A stretch of DNA of 63,970 nt from CAYFXA01 sp964347135. Lineage in GTDB: Bacteria; Patescibacteriota; Microgenomatia; PFEM01; JAHIFH01. Each line of letters starts with the position of its first letter. The first letter of the stretch is position 1. The DNA is taken from contig CAYFXA010000003.1 of NCBI GenBank assembly GCA_964347135.1, positions 1 to 63,970 of the forward strand, given 5' to 3'. Position numbers and translations under genes: made by a program. Under the pieces are notes generated by a model. The model saw nothing but the letters and a program-made list of their open reading frames with translations. It did not search any database and was not told where the DNA came from. Positions 1 through 8,929 of the stretch are shown here, one piece after another.

Positions 1-140
1 TAAAAACTTGCCTCAGCCAAACCATCAGCATTGGTCACATCCCAAAACTCAACCACTAAATGCTTTTTAACTTTATTGCCTAGTTGCTTGGCAGCAGGGC
101 ATTGATAGCATCCTGGTTGAGTAAAAACCTTAAGAATCAT
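1..140 (-). CDS. Glutaredoxin/NrdH-like redox protein (partial)
   Basis: The window edge cuts this gene; about 46 N-terminal residues are visible. They begin MILKVFTQPGCYQCPAAKQL, a thioredoxin-fold first beta strand followed by a CxxC active site (C11, C14). Its ATG lies inside the last codons of nrdD, an 11 bp overlap, so the two are translationally coupled. The likely role, inferred from context, is to supply electrons to the class III ribonucleotide reductase, as glutaredoxin- or thioredoxin-like partners do for formate-independent NrdD. A generic glutaredoxin is the alternative. Confidence 0.75.
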   Translation of the reverse strand, partial: MILKVFTQPGCYQCPAAKQLGNKVKKHLVVEFWDVTNADGLAEASF

Positions 141-2235
141 CTAAGGCTCCCTTATTTTTATACCTCTCCCCTAATTCCTGAATTTTTCCTTTATTCCAGC
201 GGCTAGTTAAACTAAAAAACCCTGAAACCCGAGTCATGTGGTCAACATCCGAGCTTTTACAGGAAGGGCATTTTGCTTTCAGGCCGCGGGAAGTTTTTTT
301 GCAGGCTCCACACAAAGTGAATTCTGGAGAGAAGGCAATCAGCTGGCTTTGGGTATTTTCCCAGGTTTTTTTAACGAAATTGGCAATAGACTTTGTTGAA
401 GGATTTTGCTCCCCAATCCAAACATGGGTCATTGCTCCTGCATCAATTAAAGGATGAAAAAGCCCTTCGCGCGTCACTCTTTCAATTGGATCCATTGAAA
501 CACTCACATTCATCTGGCTCGAATTGGTGTAATAAACCGCTCCTGTTTTTTGATTACCTTGAACCACTCGCGGGGTCTGTTTTGGAAACCACTGCATGTC
601 CAACTTGGCTAATCGATAGGAAACACCCTCTGCTGGTGTTTGTTCAAGACAAACCCTAATCTTCAGCTTTTTACTTTGCTTTTTGGCATAAAGGTTCATA
701 AAAGAAATAACCCGCAAACCAAATTTCAAGGCTTCATCTGACTCGTGAAGCTCCTTGCCGGTATGGTGCTGAACCATTTCATTTAAAGCATAGATCGTGG
801 TTAATTCAACCGAGCGGTTAAATCGATAAAAAGGATAAGGATCACCTTTATGGCGAACGCATAAAGCCGCTAAAGGACCTCTGTTTCCCAAATCTAAAAT
901 CTTTTTTATGAATTTTCTCTTTTGTAAATGAGCCTGGCCAATCAAATCCATTCTTTTCTTAAGAAGAGAAAAGAGCTTGTTCTCATTACGATTTGCCTCA
1001 TAAGCAATTCTGGGAAGATTAACCGTTACCCAGCTGGTAGCGCTATGCCTCATTAACTCTGGTTTCTTAGTTTCTGCCAGGTCATGCTTATCTAATTTAA
1101 AAGAAAGCCGACAACATTGGGCAATTCTAACGCTACTTCCCCGGTCAAAAAAGAATTCGGTATTGCCTCTCTCGGCTGCCACTTTAGCCGCTAATTCCAA
1201 CAATTCCTCGTGGCCCGGAGTTTGCCAAAATTTTTCCGTCATATGAAAGTTTGGTTTTGGCCAAAAAAATGGCCTTCCAGAACCATCACCTTTAAGGTAT
1301 TCTTCAAATAAAGCAATCAAAAATCGCTGGCTTTCCTTTTCATAATCCCCATAGGTTTTACCAGTATATTTTCCACCAGGCCCCATTGCTGGTGTTTTTT
1401 GGTAATGAGGCGGCACTTCCCAGTAAAGATTAATATCTGAAAAAACTGGTTGGCTGCCTTTAGCCACGTTTTGGTTGTTAAACTCAAAAATCATCATCTG
1501 GGCGAGTTGTTTAATATCTTTGTCTGAGAGTCCTTTTAAAAATGGGGCAAGAAACATGTTGACTGCTTCATAGCCGATGGCACCAGAAAAATGAATTTGA
1601 AGCATTGCCGCAAATCTAATTAGCTGGAGAATAAAAACATCAGGGTGTTTGGCAGGCTTAGCAAGAGAAAATGAGGCCGGGGGAACTAAGCCATATTTTT
1701 TAACGTATTCAGGAGATTGCCCACTACAATAAGGGCGGTCAGGAAAATCAAGCTTGTGAAGATGAATATCTCCTTTAAGGTGGGCTTCAATAACTTTGGG
1801 TGAATGAACTTCACATAAAGCATAATCTTTTTTTATTTCCTGAGCCAAAGTAAGATTGGTTGTATCCGGTGTGTGGGGGTTGTTGGAACTCATTGCCTCA
1901 TCTTGAAGAAGCATGATATTGCCGACATCATAAAGAGGTACTCCCAAACGCTGGTATTTCTTGTGCTCCTGCTCCATCCCTCGACGAAGCAACTCTACAT
2001 TAACAAGCTCTCGAATTAAAGAAGCGGTTAGCGTCTCAAGTTTCATCCTTTTAATTTGGCGCTCAACCTTATTAGCCACATCTTGAGCTACCCTTTTTTT
2101 AATCCCCACTTCCCGAGTTAGAGATTTAACAATTGCCTTTTTGTTCCACTTGCCTAATTCATCCTCACTTGTTCTCACTCTTAAAGTCCGGTCGGCAATC
2201 TCGTCTTTTATTTTTTGAAGGTCAGATTTAATCAT
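130..2235 (-). CDS. nrdD: Anaerobic (class III) ribonucleoside-triphosphate reductase
   Basis: A 701-residue glycyl-radical enzyme that reduces ribonucleotides to deoxyribonucleotides without oxygen. Residues about 15-105 form an ATP-cone allosteric domain. The C-terminus has a four-cysteine zinc site (C642, C645, C656, C659) followed by the radical loop RVSGF with the radical glycine at about G672, close to the usual distance from the end. It needs a radical SAM activase (NrdG), not visible here and possibly beyond the left edge. It overlaps a CxxC redox gene downstream. The start has an AGGA-type ribosome site and a plausible TAAAAT -10 box upstream. Confidence 0.95.
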   Translation of the reverse strand: MIKSDLQKIKDEIADRTLRVRTSEDELGKWNKKAIVKSLTREVGIKKRVAQDVANKVERQIKRMKLETLTASLIRELVNVELLRRGMEQEHKKYQRLGVPLYDVGNIMLLQDEAMSSNNPHTPDTTNLTLAQEIKKDYALCEVHSPKVIEAHLKGDIHLHKLDFPDRPYCSGQSPEYVKKYGLVPPASFSLAKPAKHPDVFILQLIRFAAMLQIHFSGAIGYEAVNMFLAPFLKGLSDKDIKQLAQMMIFEFNNQNVAKGSQPVFSDINLYWEVPPHYQKTPAMGPGGKYTGKTYGDYEKESQRFLIALFEEYLKGDGSGRPFFWPKPNFHMTEKFWQTPGHEELLELAAKVAAERGNTEFFFDRGSSVRIAQCCRLSFKLDKHDLAETKKPELMRHSATSWVTVNLPRIAYEANRNENKLFSLLKKRMDLIGQAHLQKRKFIKKILDLGNRGPLAALCVRHKGDPYPFYRFNRSVELTTIYALNEMVQHHTGKELHESDEALKFGLRVISFMNLYAKKQSKKLKIRVCLEQTPAEGVSYRLAKLDMQWFPKQTPRVVQGNQKTGAVYYTNSSQMNVSVSMDPIERVTREGLFHPLIDAGAMTHVWIGEQNPSTKSIANFVKKTWENTQSQLIAFSPEFTLCGACKKTSRGLKAKCPSCKSSDVDHMTRVSGFFSLTSRWNKGKIQELGERYKNKGALDDS

Positions 2236-2340
2236 CTTATTTTTCCTATTTTATCAATGTTAGCAACCCCTAACTTTAATTACCAAAATACACTTAAGTA
2301 ATCCTCAGAAAAGGGTGGCTTGATTCTGTAAGATAAAAAC

Positions 2341-2964
2341 TTACTGCCCTATTATTCCCATTACCCTTTGATGCCCCGTGCGAGCATATTGAAGGGCATT
2401 GTCATATACAGGTCTTAATTCGTTAGTAATTTTTTCCTCAAACCCCAACATCACCTCTTCGTGTTTAAGAGTGGCTTTGGATAACGTTTCTAAAAAGGCC
2501 GTTGTTTCTTTTCCTGCCTGATGAGCTACCCTTTCTTGATCAATCGCTTTTTCTAAATATTTTTCCGCTTTGGTTAAAGTAGACACCCCTAAATCAAGTT
2601 TATTTCCTTCGATTAAAGCTTTTGCCGCTCCCACGCGCTTGTCAGCGAACAAAAGATAAAGTTCGGCCTTTTTAAGCGGGTCGGTAGTAAAAAAAATTAA
2701 AATTCTGTCTCGAATCATTTTTAAAGGATAAAGCAAGTGATCAGGAAGAATTCCGGGATAAGGTAAAAAATAATCTACTTCTTTTTTTGCTGACTCAGTT
2801 GCCTGCCCTGAAACTGACTCGGTTGCCTCCTCTTCAGTAACCACCTCTAATTTATAACTTTCACTCTCCGACTGGGCAACGGTTTGCCAAACCGATGCTC
2901 CAAAAACACCTGCCACAAAAACCAATAAAGCCATTACCAAAGTTACATTTCTTAATACTCTCAT
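2341..2964 (-). CDS. Secreted DUF5667-type protein
   Basis: A 207-residue protein with an N-terminal signal/anchor segment (about residues 5-28), an acidic Ser/Glu/Thr linker, then a helical domain from about residue 68. It opens with a PGILPDHLLYPLKMIRDR-type motif and continues with a TTDPLKKAELYLLFADKRV-like stretch, the signature I associate with DUF5667. That family is common in Patescibacteria and actinobacteria and has no established function. The ATG is preceded by the strong ribosome site GGGGGTGAAAG. It diverges from the cohesin-domain gene at 3070. Confidence 0.7.
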   Translation of the reverse strand: MRVLRNVTLVMALLVFVAGVFGASVWQTVAQSESESYKLEVVTEEEATESVSGQATESAKKEVDYFLPYPGILPDHLLYPLKMIRDRILIFFTTDPLKKAELYLLFADKRVGAAKALIEGNKLDLGVSTLTKAEKYLEKAIDQERVAHQAGKETTAFLETLSKATLKHEEVMLGFEEKITNELRPVYDNALQYARTGHQRVMGIIGQ

Positions 2965-3031
2965 CTTTCACCCCCTTTCTGGATACTCCTTAGTTAAACT
3001 ATTATACCAAATCAACTCTCAGCACAAATTC

Positions 3032-3061
3032 TTGACATTTAACACTTAACCCTCATATGAT
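3032..3061 (+). promoter_or_regulatory. Promoter of the cohesin/dockerin gene, near-leaderless
   Basis: TTGACA (3032-3037), an 18 bp spacer and TATGAT (3056-3061). The -10 box ends 8 nt before the ATG at 3070, so the transcript should start at or within about 2 nt of the start codon. No Shine-Dalgarno sequence is present. Confidence 0.65.
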
Positions 3062-3069
3062 TAAACCAG

Positions 3070-5124
3070 ATGCGTCAATATTTTACAACCAAAAATATTC
3101 CAGCAATCGTTAGTCTTTTTGCTTTTCTTCTTGCTCTTCCTGCCACAATTTTTCTCGTTCAGCAAAAACAATTTTATATTGGAAAAGCAGCTGAAAATGC
3201 CAGTTTAACTTTAGCTGCCCCTAAAATTGTTGGCCCAGGACAAAAATTTACTGTAGAAATAAAGCTTGATACTGGCAACCGGTCAATTCCTACTACTGGT
3301 ACTGATGTCATCTTAGAATATGATTCGTCTCCTTCTCTTTCAGAATCAGCCTTAATTGAGCCTTTAAAAATCACCCCAGGCAACACTTATGATACCTATC
3401 CTATCCAAGAAATTGACACAGAAAGCCAAACAATTAGAATCTCGGGTTCTGCTTCAAGTTTAAACAAGTATTTTACTGGTGCTGGTACTTTTGCTTCCAT
3501 CGAATTTCAGGCCCTTCAAGTTGGCTCAGCCAACCTCCGCTTCGTTTGGAGGGAAGGAGCTACTAACGAAACCAATATAGTTGGTCTTGTTGAAGGCCAA
3601 CCTCAAGAAAGGCTAACTTCCCAACCTGCTATGATCTACATAGACATCACTGAGCAAACTCTAAGTTGGGTTAATATGCATACCAACTGCCAACTTGATA
3701 AGATTCTTGATGGTGATATTTGTGACTTCTCTGCTCTTGCCTACACTGCCAACAACCAACCCATTTGGTCAGGTGTCAGATATGAATGGGGTATTTCGTC
3801 CGACAACTCAATTGGCACTCTTTCTCAAGTTTACGGAAATATGACCCAATTTAAGGCGCAAAACCCAGGTGAAGGCGATGTTTATGTCATAGCCAAACAA
3901 GGTGACCTCATGGAAGCAGCTGGGAGACATTTAACTGTTATTCCTCGTCCCCCTATTACCCCTTCACCTTTGCCTTCACCCTCTCCACCACCAACTTGTC
4001 AACCCGAGACTCTAAATGTTCCTTTCAATAAGGGAACTAGCGGAACAACGACTGTCAATTATTATCAAGACTGCCTTACCATTGGGATCACCGGAGTTGG
4101 TCAAGCTTCAGGAAAAGAGTGGAGCGATGCTTTCTATGTTTATACCGACAGCCAAGGTAACCCTCTGCCAAACCCGATTCATTATACCCTCAAGTATAAT
4201 TGGACCCTTTGGATAAATGGACGGTCAGCGGAATACCTTATTCCCAATCAAGAAATTCCACCCTACAACTCCAACCATACTTATAATTTTACTGTTTGTC
4301 TGCCTGAACAAACTAAATTGATCTTTGGAGTGGGTGATATTTGGACTGTAGATAATACTGGCGCTTACACTATTCTTACTTGTGGTCCCATATCTCCCCC
4401 AACAAAGTTTGGATGTTGGAAAGAATGTAGTGCTGATGATGATTGTTTTGAAGACCTCAATTGTCTAAAAGTCGATGGAGTTAACCGTTGTGCTAACCCT
4501 GATTGTCCGGAAGAAAAAAATTGTATTTGTCCCCTTCCTCCCCAAACTCCAATTCCCACTCCGCTACCTTCACCTTACCCCAGTCCCTCACCAACTGCTT
4601 CACCAACAGCTTCCCCCACACCAACTCCTCCTGCTCTACTTAACTTTTCTCTTTTCCTTGAAGGACGAGGTCCAATTGGCTTTGCCACTAATGTAACTAT
4701 TTATGGCTCTTACACGATTGACGTGGTTCATGCCTTTCATCCTCTAGGTTCAACCCAAACAGACATTACGGGAAGTGGAACACTCGCTCTTGGCAATGAA
4801 CATATTGGTAGGACCTACAAGCTCTTTGCCCGAACCCCTAGTCATTTAAGAAAAGCGTCATTTTCCGCCATTACCATTCAGGAAGGCAGCAATTACGTTG
4901 AATTCGGCAATCTTATTCCTGGCGACCTTTTTATTCCCCTTGGTGGAAACGAACAGGATAACCTTATTAATAACTTCGACGTTGCTGAACTTTTCCAAAA
5001 ATGGGGACCAACCGGAACTCCCTTTCCACCAGCTCCGGCTGACCTTAATGGTGACGGAGCAGTTAATACCTGGGATTTAAAGCTTGTTTTCGATAATTTT
5101 GGTCGGAGTGGCGATAATCCTTAA
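3070..5124 (+). CDS. Secreted protein with cohesin-like and dockerin-like domains
   Basis: A 684-residue exported protein. Residues 1-40 are a signal/anchor. Residues about 45-195 resemble a cohesin fold (repeated LDTGN, TDVILEYD, ISGSA and FVWREGATNETNIVG segments). Two proline/serine linkers (about 295-315 and 495-520) frame a middle domain and a cysteine-rich patch. The C-terminus (about 627-684) looks like a dockerin pair: a degenerate first half and a clear calcium loop, DLNGDGAVNTWDLKLVFDNF, from D658. The next gene carries a second cohesin-like domain, so the two products could bind each other or a shared partner; that is inference. Confidence 0.75.
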   Translation: MRQYFTTKNIPAIVSLFAFLLALPATIFLVQQKQFYIGKAAENASLTLAAPKIVGPGQKFTVEIKLDTGNRSIPTTGTDVILEYDSSPSLSESALIEPLKITPGNTYDTYPIQEIDTESQTIRISGSASSLNKYFTGAGTFASIEFQALQVGSANLRFVWREGATNETNIVGLVEGQPQERLTSQPAMIYIDITEQTLSWVNMHTNCQLDKILDGDICDFSALAYTANNQPIWSGVRYEWGISSDNSIGTLSQVYGNMTQFKAQNPGEGDVYVIAKQGDLMEAAGRHLTVIPRPPITPSPLPSPSPPPTCQPETLNVPFNKGTSGTTTVNYYQDCLTIGITGVGQASGKEWSDAFYVYTDSQGNPLPNPIHYTLKYNWTLWINGRSAEYLIPNQEIPPYNSNHTYNFTVCLPEQTKLIFGVGDIWTVDNTGAYTILTCGPISPPTKFGCWKECSADDDCFEDLNCLKVDGVNRCANPDCPEEKNCICPLPPQTPIPTPLPSPYPSPSPTASPTASPTPTPPALLNFSLFLEGRGPIGFATNVTIYGSYTIDVVHAFHPLGSTQTDITGSGTLALGNEHIGRTYKLFARTPSHLRKASFSAITIQEGSNYVEFGNLIPGDLFIPLGGNEQDNLINNFDVAELFQKWGPTGTPFPPAPADLNGDGAVNTWDLKLVFDNFGRSGDNP

Positions 5125-5125
5125 T

Positions 5126-5680
5126 ATGAGAAAGTTTTTACTCGTTTTAGGGTTAGTTATTCTTTTTTTGTTTTCCAACCAAGAAATTTTGGCTGCTTCT
5201 CTTAATCTTTCCTCTTCTAATTCCACACCACAGGTTGGCGAAGAGTTTTGGGTTGAGGTCTACCTTGATACCCAAAACCAAGCAACTTTAGGAACAGACG
5301 TTATCTTAATTTTTGATCCTCAATTTTTTGAAGCAAAGGAAATCCAAGAAGGAGTCATTTATCCTTCCTATCCAGGCAAAAAAATTGATAATGAGCAAGG
5401 GAAAATTTTCCTTTCTGGGGTAGCTAACTACGGTGCGCCTGTCTCCATCTCAGGTGTTTTGGGAAAAATCAAATTTATGCCTAAAAAACAGGGAAAAGGA
5501 GAAATTTCTTTTGCTTGGGAACCCGGAAGAACTGATCTTACTAACATCGTTCCTTATCAGGGAAGTGATAATCTGCTTAGTCAAGCACCTCAAACTCTAG
5601 GTCTTCAAATTGAAAAACAAACCTTAATAGGAAAAATAATTGAATTGATAAGGAGATTAATCCGCTCTCTTCCCTTCTAA
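5126..5680 (+). CDS. Secreted cohesin-like domain protein
   Basis: A 184-residue protein with an N-terminal signal peptide (about residues 1-24, cleavage near ILAA) and a single cohesin-like domain whose wording parallels the first domain of the upstream gene: VEVYLDTQN, GTDVILIFDP, IFLSGVANY and FAWEPGRTDLTNIVPYQG. The basic, hydrophobic tail could hold the protein at the membrane. I chose the ATG at 5126, one base after the upstream stop, because a signal peptide starts there; an upstream in-frame ATG at 5084 would lie within the previous gene. The pair is probably one operon arisen by domain duplication. Confidence 0.72.
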   Translation: MRKFLLVLGLVILFLFSNQEILAASLNLSSSNSTPQVGEEFWVEVYLDTQNQATLGTDVILIFDPQFFEAKEIQEGVIYPSYPGKKIDNEQGKIFLSGVANYGAPVSISGVLGKIKFMPKKQGKGEISFAWEPGRTDLTNIVPYQGSDNLLSQAPQTLGLQIEKQTLIGKIIELIRRLIRSLPF

Positions 5681-5681
5681 A

Positions 5682-5873
5682 TCAACCCTGACTTTTTTTA
5701 AACCTCGCAAAGCTCCGGTCATAAGTCTTTTCTATCTCAGGCGAGAAGCAACAAGCCGGCAATTCATCTCTGCTTAGATGATATTTTAAACAGTCACAGC
5801 ATTTCCCTTTTCTTGGACAACCAGGATAGGTGCAGGGACATTCCTTTATATTTTCGTCAAGTTTACACTCCAT
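5682..5873 (-). CDS. Small cysteine-rich protein, DUF6485-like
   Basis: A 63-residue protein with eight cysteines in an arrangement (CPCTYPGCPRKGKCCDC, then ACCF) that I associate with the small DUF6485 family. It probably binds a metal, but the function is unknown. It lies 1 bp downstream of the CPBP protease gene stop and is presumably co-transcribed with it. It converges on the cohesin gene with only 1 bp between the two stop codons. Confidence 0.65.
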   Translation of the reverse strand: MECKLDENIKECPCTYPGCPRKGKCCDCLKYHLSRDELPACCFSPEIEKTYDRSFARFKKSQG

Positions 5874-5874
5874 C

Positions 5875-6561
5875 TCACCTAAATAAAACTATGGGCCAGC
5901 TCCAAAAAACGTGCAATAAAATCGCGGAAACAATATTTTCGCTTCTAGCAAAAACAAAAGCTGCACCAAACCCATAAACAAAAACAAAGAAAAGATACCC
6001 AAGCATAACCAGTGGGGTATAGCCCAGAACAAAAATGCCAATGGGTAAGTGAATCAGGGCAAAAAGAAAAGCAGAAAGAAAGTTAGCCAACCACTCGTTT
6101 TTCCAAATTCGCCACAAACGAGTAAAAATATAGCCACGAAAAACCGTTTCTTCAGAAAAAGCGGTAGCAAAAGAAAGCAAAACTAAACCTACTAAAGTCA
6201 AAGAAGAATAACCAGTTTCAGGCAAGTGCAGTCCTTGATATTTTAAAATGTTTGTTACCAACCCCTCGGCAGCAAAAATAATTCCCAAACCAATTCCCCA
6301 ATAAAGAGCCGGAAAGAGATTTTTTTTAGTAAAACCCAGAGATGCAAATTTCCCTTTCTCAATTTTGCGAACCACCCAAAAAGTGGGTAAAAGCCAAATA
6401 AGTGGTTTAAGAATTAGCTCTTCCGCCCATTGAGGAAGAACTTCGGGAAAGTAACGATAAAGAGACCAAAAAGCAAAAATAAAACAAAAAAGAGAAAAAA
6501 CGTGCTTGATAGAGAGTTGTTCGCGATGAAAGATTTTATCAAAAACTCTTTGGAATATCAT
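5875..6561 (-). CDS. CPBP-family intramembrane protease
   Basis: A 228-residue multi-pass membrane protein (about six or seven hydrophobic segments). The CPBP/Abi motifs are intact: EETVFR (E137, E138, R142) and, one helix later, FALIHL with H171. These residues form the glutamate protease active site in characterised relatives such as Rce1. The substrate here is unknown; members process prenylated proteins, bacteriocin-related peptides or surface proteins. The gene diverges from the penicillin-binding protein gene at 6652. Confidence 0.85.
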   Translation of the reverse strand: MIFQRVFDKIFHREQLSIKHVFSLFCFIFAFWSLYRYFPEVLPQWAEELILKPLIWLLPTFWVVRKIEKGKFASLGFTKKNLFPALYWGIGLGIIFAAEGLVTNILKYQGLHLPETGYSSLTLVGLVLLSFATAFSEETVFRGYIFTRLWRIWKNEWLANFLSAFLFALIHLPIGIFVLGYTPLVMLGYLFFVFVYGFGAAFVFARSENIVSAILLHVFWSWPIVLFR

Positions 6562-6596
6562 TTTCTTACTTAAATTACACTGCGTTCTTCGAACTT

Positions 6597-6625
6597 GTAT
6601 AATTGTCGCTTCGCTCCAATTATAC
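6597..6625. repeat. Inverted repeat between divergent genes
   Basis: GTATAATTG (6597-6605) and CAATTATAC (6617-6625) are perfect 9 bp inverted arms around an 11 nt loop. Each arm contains a TATAAT-like hexamer when read on the appropriate strand. It sits between the divergent protease and penicillin-binding protein genes, so it could be an operator or a pair of opposed -10 elements. Confidence 0.5.
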
Positions 6626-6634
6626 TAACTCTGA

Positions 6635-6643
6635 TGATATAAT
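6635..6643 (+). promoter_or_regulatory. Extended -10 promoter of the first PBP gene
   Basis: TGATATAAT is an extended -10 element (TG, one base, then TATAAT at 6638-6643). It ends 8 nt before the ATG at 6652. There is no clear -35 box and no Shine-Dalgarno sequence, so a near-leaderless transcript is expected. Confidence 0.55.
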
Positions 6644-6651
6644 GTAAAGCC

Positions 6652-8907
6652 ATGAAACAGGTTAAATCACGAATCTTGAGCTTCAAAAAAGCGATTGACC
6701 AAAGAATCAAAAGGCTGCCCATTAAAAGGAGCTACAAAAAATTCCTTTTGGCTAATTGGGCCTTGCTTCTTATCTTTCTCTTAATTGGTTTGTTTCTCTA
6801 TTTCTTTATTTTTAAAGATTTACCTTTGCCGACTCGACTGGGATCGGAAATTCCCGCCTCAACTCTAATTTTTGACCGTCAAAACAACCTTCTCTACGAA
6901 ATTTATACCGAAAAAAACCGGGTTCCTGTTAAGCTAGAAGAATTGCCTGAATATCTCAAGCATGCCACGATTGCCATTGAAGATAAAAACTTTTATAAGC
7001 ACCGAGGATTTGCTTTTGAAGGAATCATTCGAGCGGCCACGAAAATCGTTTTTAAAAGAAAACTTGAAGGCGGTTCAACCATTACCCAGCAGCTCGTTAA
7101 AACCGCCCTTCTCTCACCAGAGCGGACTATTCGGAGAAAAATTAGAGAAGCACTGCTTGCAATGTTCACCGAAATTATTTATTCCAAAGACCAAATTTTG
7201 GAAATGTATCTTAACCAAGTCCCTTATGGTGGAACAGCGTATGGAATAGAAACCGCTGCTCAAACTTATTTTAATAAAAACGCTAAAGATTTAAGCCTGG
7301 CGGAAGCAGCGCTTTTAGCTGGTTTACCCGCTGCTCCCACTCGTTACTCCCCTTTTGGCACCCATCCCGAGGCCGCCAAAAACAGACAAGAGCTGGTTCT
7401 TAAGAGAATGACTGAAGATGGCTATATTACTGAAGAAGAAAGAAAAGCCGCAGAGGAAGAGGAATTAAATTTTGCTCCTCCCACAGTTGGCATTAAAGCC
7501 CCTCATCTTGTTCTCTATATTAAAGAACTTTTGGTGGAAAAATATGGTGAACCTTTGGTTGAACAGGGAGGTCTAAAAGTCACTACCACCCTTGACTTGG
7601 ATATCCAAGAGCTCGCTCAAGAGGTAGTCGCCACCGAGGTAGCCGAATTAGAAGAAAGAAAGCTCAATATTCATAACGGAGCTGCCCTAGTCACTAATCC
7701 CAATACTGGAGAAATTTTAGCCATGGTGGGCTCCCATGACTATTTTGATGACGAACATGACGGCAAAGTCAACGTCACTCTTAGCCACCGCCAGCCAGGT
7801 TCAGCTATTAAACCAATTAACTACGCCCTTGGTTTAATGAAAGGAACAATCACTCCGGCCACGGTTATTAATGACGTTCCCACTTGTTTCTCTGTCCCTG
7901 GGCAAAAGCTATATTGTCCGGTTAACTATGACGGTCAATTCCATGGTCCGGCTCAAGCGCGCTTCGCTTTGGGCAGCTCTTACAATCTACCAGCAGTCAA
8001 AGTCTTGGCAATGAACGGTCTTGAAGATTTCATTGCCACTGCTTCGGCAATGGGTATTACCACTTTTAAAGACCCCTCTCAATACGGTCTCTCTCTTACT
8101 TTGGGTGGTGGTGAGGTAAGGATGATTGACATGGCCACGGCTTTTTCTGCTTTCTCTAATCTTGGTATTCGCCAAGATGTTTACGCAATTGAAAAAGTTG
8201 AAGACCGTTATGGGAAAGTTCTTTATCAAAAGGAGGAGCAAGAAGGAGAGCGAGTTCTGCCAATGGGAGTGGCTTATCTTATTTCCCATATTCTTTTGGA
8301 TAATAATGCTCGCTCGGCTGCTTTTGGCACCAGCTCTTATTTAGTTATTAGAAACCATCCTGAAGTTTCGGTTAAAACAGGGACGACTAATGACAAGCGG
8401 GACAACTGGACAATTGGTTTTACTCCTTCCCGCTTGGTAGCGGTTTGGGTGGGCAATAATGATAATGAACCCATGAGTTATGTTGCTTCGGGCATCACCG
8501 GTGCCTCGCCAATTTGGAACCAAATCATGAGTTATGTTCTAAAAGATATGGAACAAGAATGGCCAATGAAACCAGAGGAGGTCGTTGGTGCTCAAGTCTG
8601 TGCTTTATCAGGAAAAGCACCTAATCCCGAGTCACCTTGCGAAACCCGGTTTGAATATTTTCTTAAAGGAACGGTTCCATCTGAAACCGAAAGTCTCAAA
8701 GCTTTTCTTGAAATCGATAAAACCACTGGTCAAATCGCTACTGATAAAACACCGCCTGAAAACAAAGAAGTTCAAGAACATCCGGTTATCTTTGACCCCC
8801 TTGGTGTTCCCTATTGCCTTGATTGTCCCTTTCCTACTGAAAGGGTAATTATTAGTCCCTACGCTCCTTCGCCAATAATTCAAACTCCCCCTTCACCTCA
8901 GCCTTAA
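6652..8907 (+). CDS. Class A penicillin-binding protein (PBP1A-like)
   Basis: A 751-residue bifunctional peptidoglycan synthase. Residues about 30-54 are a single transmembrane anchor. The glycosyltransferase (GT51) domain follows, with AIEDKNFYKHRG and GGSTITQQLVK. The transpeptidase domain has the serine motif SAIK (in RQPGSAIKPINY), the SSYN motif and KTGTT. The C-terminus ends in a proline-rich tail and contains paired cysteines. It polymerises lipid II and cross-links stem peptides outside the membrane. A homologue lies 22 bp downstream, so the two are probably co-transcribed. Confidence 0.93.
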   Translation: MKQVKSRILSFKKAIDQRIKRLPIKRSYKKFLLANWALLLIFLLIGLFLYFFIFKDLPLPTRLGSEIPASTLIFDRQNNLLYEIYTEKNRVPVKLEELPEYLKHATIAIEDKNFYKHRGFAFEGIIRAATKIVFKRKLEGGSTITQQLVKTALLSPERTIRRKIREALLAMFTEIIYSKDQILEMYLNQVPYGGTAYGIETAAQTYFNKNAKDLSLAEAALLAGLPAAPTRYSPFGTHPEAAKNRQELVLKRMTEDGYITEEERKAAEEEELNFAPPTVGIKAPHLVLYIKELLVEKYGEPLVEQGGLKVTTTLDLDIQELAQEVVATEVAELEERKLNIHNGAALVTNPNTGEILAMVGSHDYFDDEHDGKVNVTLSHRQPGSAIKPINYALGLMKGTITPATVINDVPTCFSVPGQKLYCPVNYDGQFHGPAQARFALGSSYNLPAVKVLAMNGLEDFIATASAMGITTFKDPSQYGLSLTLGGGEVRMIDMATAFSAFSNLGIRQDVYAIEKVEDRYGKVLYQKEEQEGERVLPMGVAYLISHILLDNNARSAAFGTSSYLVIRNHPEVSVKTGTTNDKRDNWTIGFTPSRLVAVWVGNNDNEPMSYVASGITGASPIWNQIMSYVLKDMEQEWPMKPEEVVGAQVCALSGKAPNPESPCETRFEYFLKGTVPSETESLKAFLEIDKTTGQIATDKTPPENKEVQEHPVIFDPLGVPYCLDCPFPTERVIISPYAPSPIIQTPPSPQP

Positions 8908-8929
8908 AAAAATGTAAAATAAGAAACTA

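Noticed and set aside
4365..4696. Open frames on both strands inside the cohesin/dockerin gene
   Set aside because: They are frame shadows of the proline/serine linker, with no protein-like composition.
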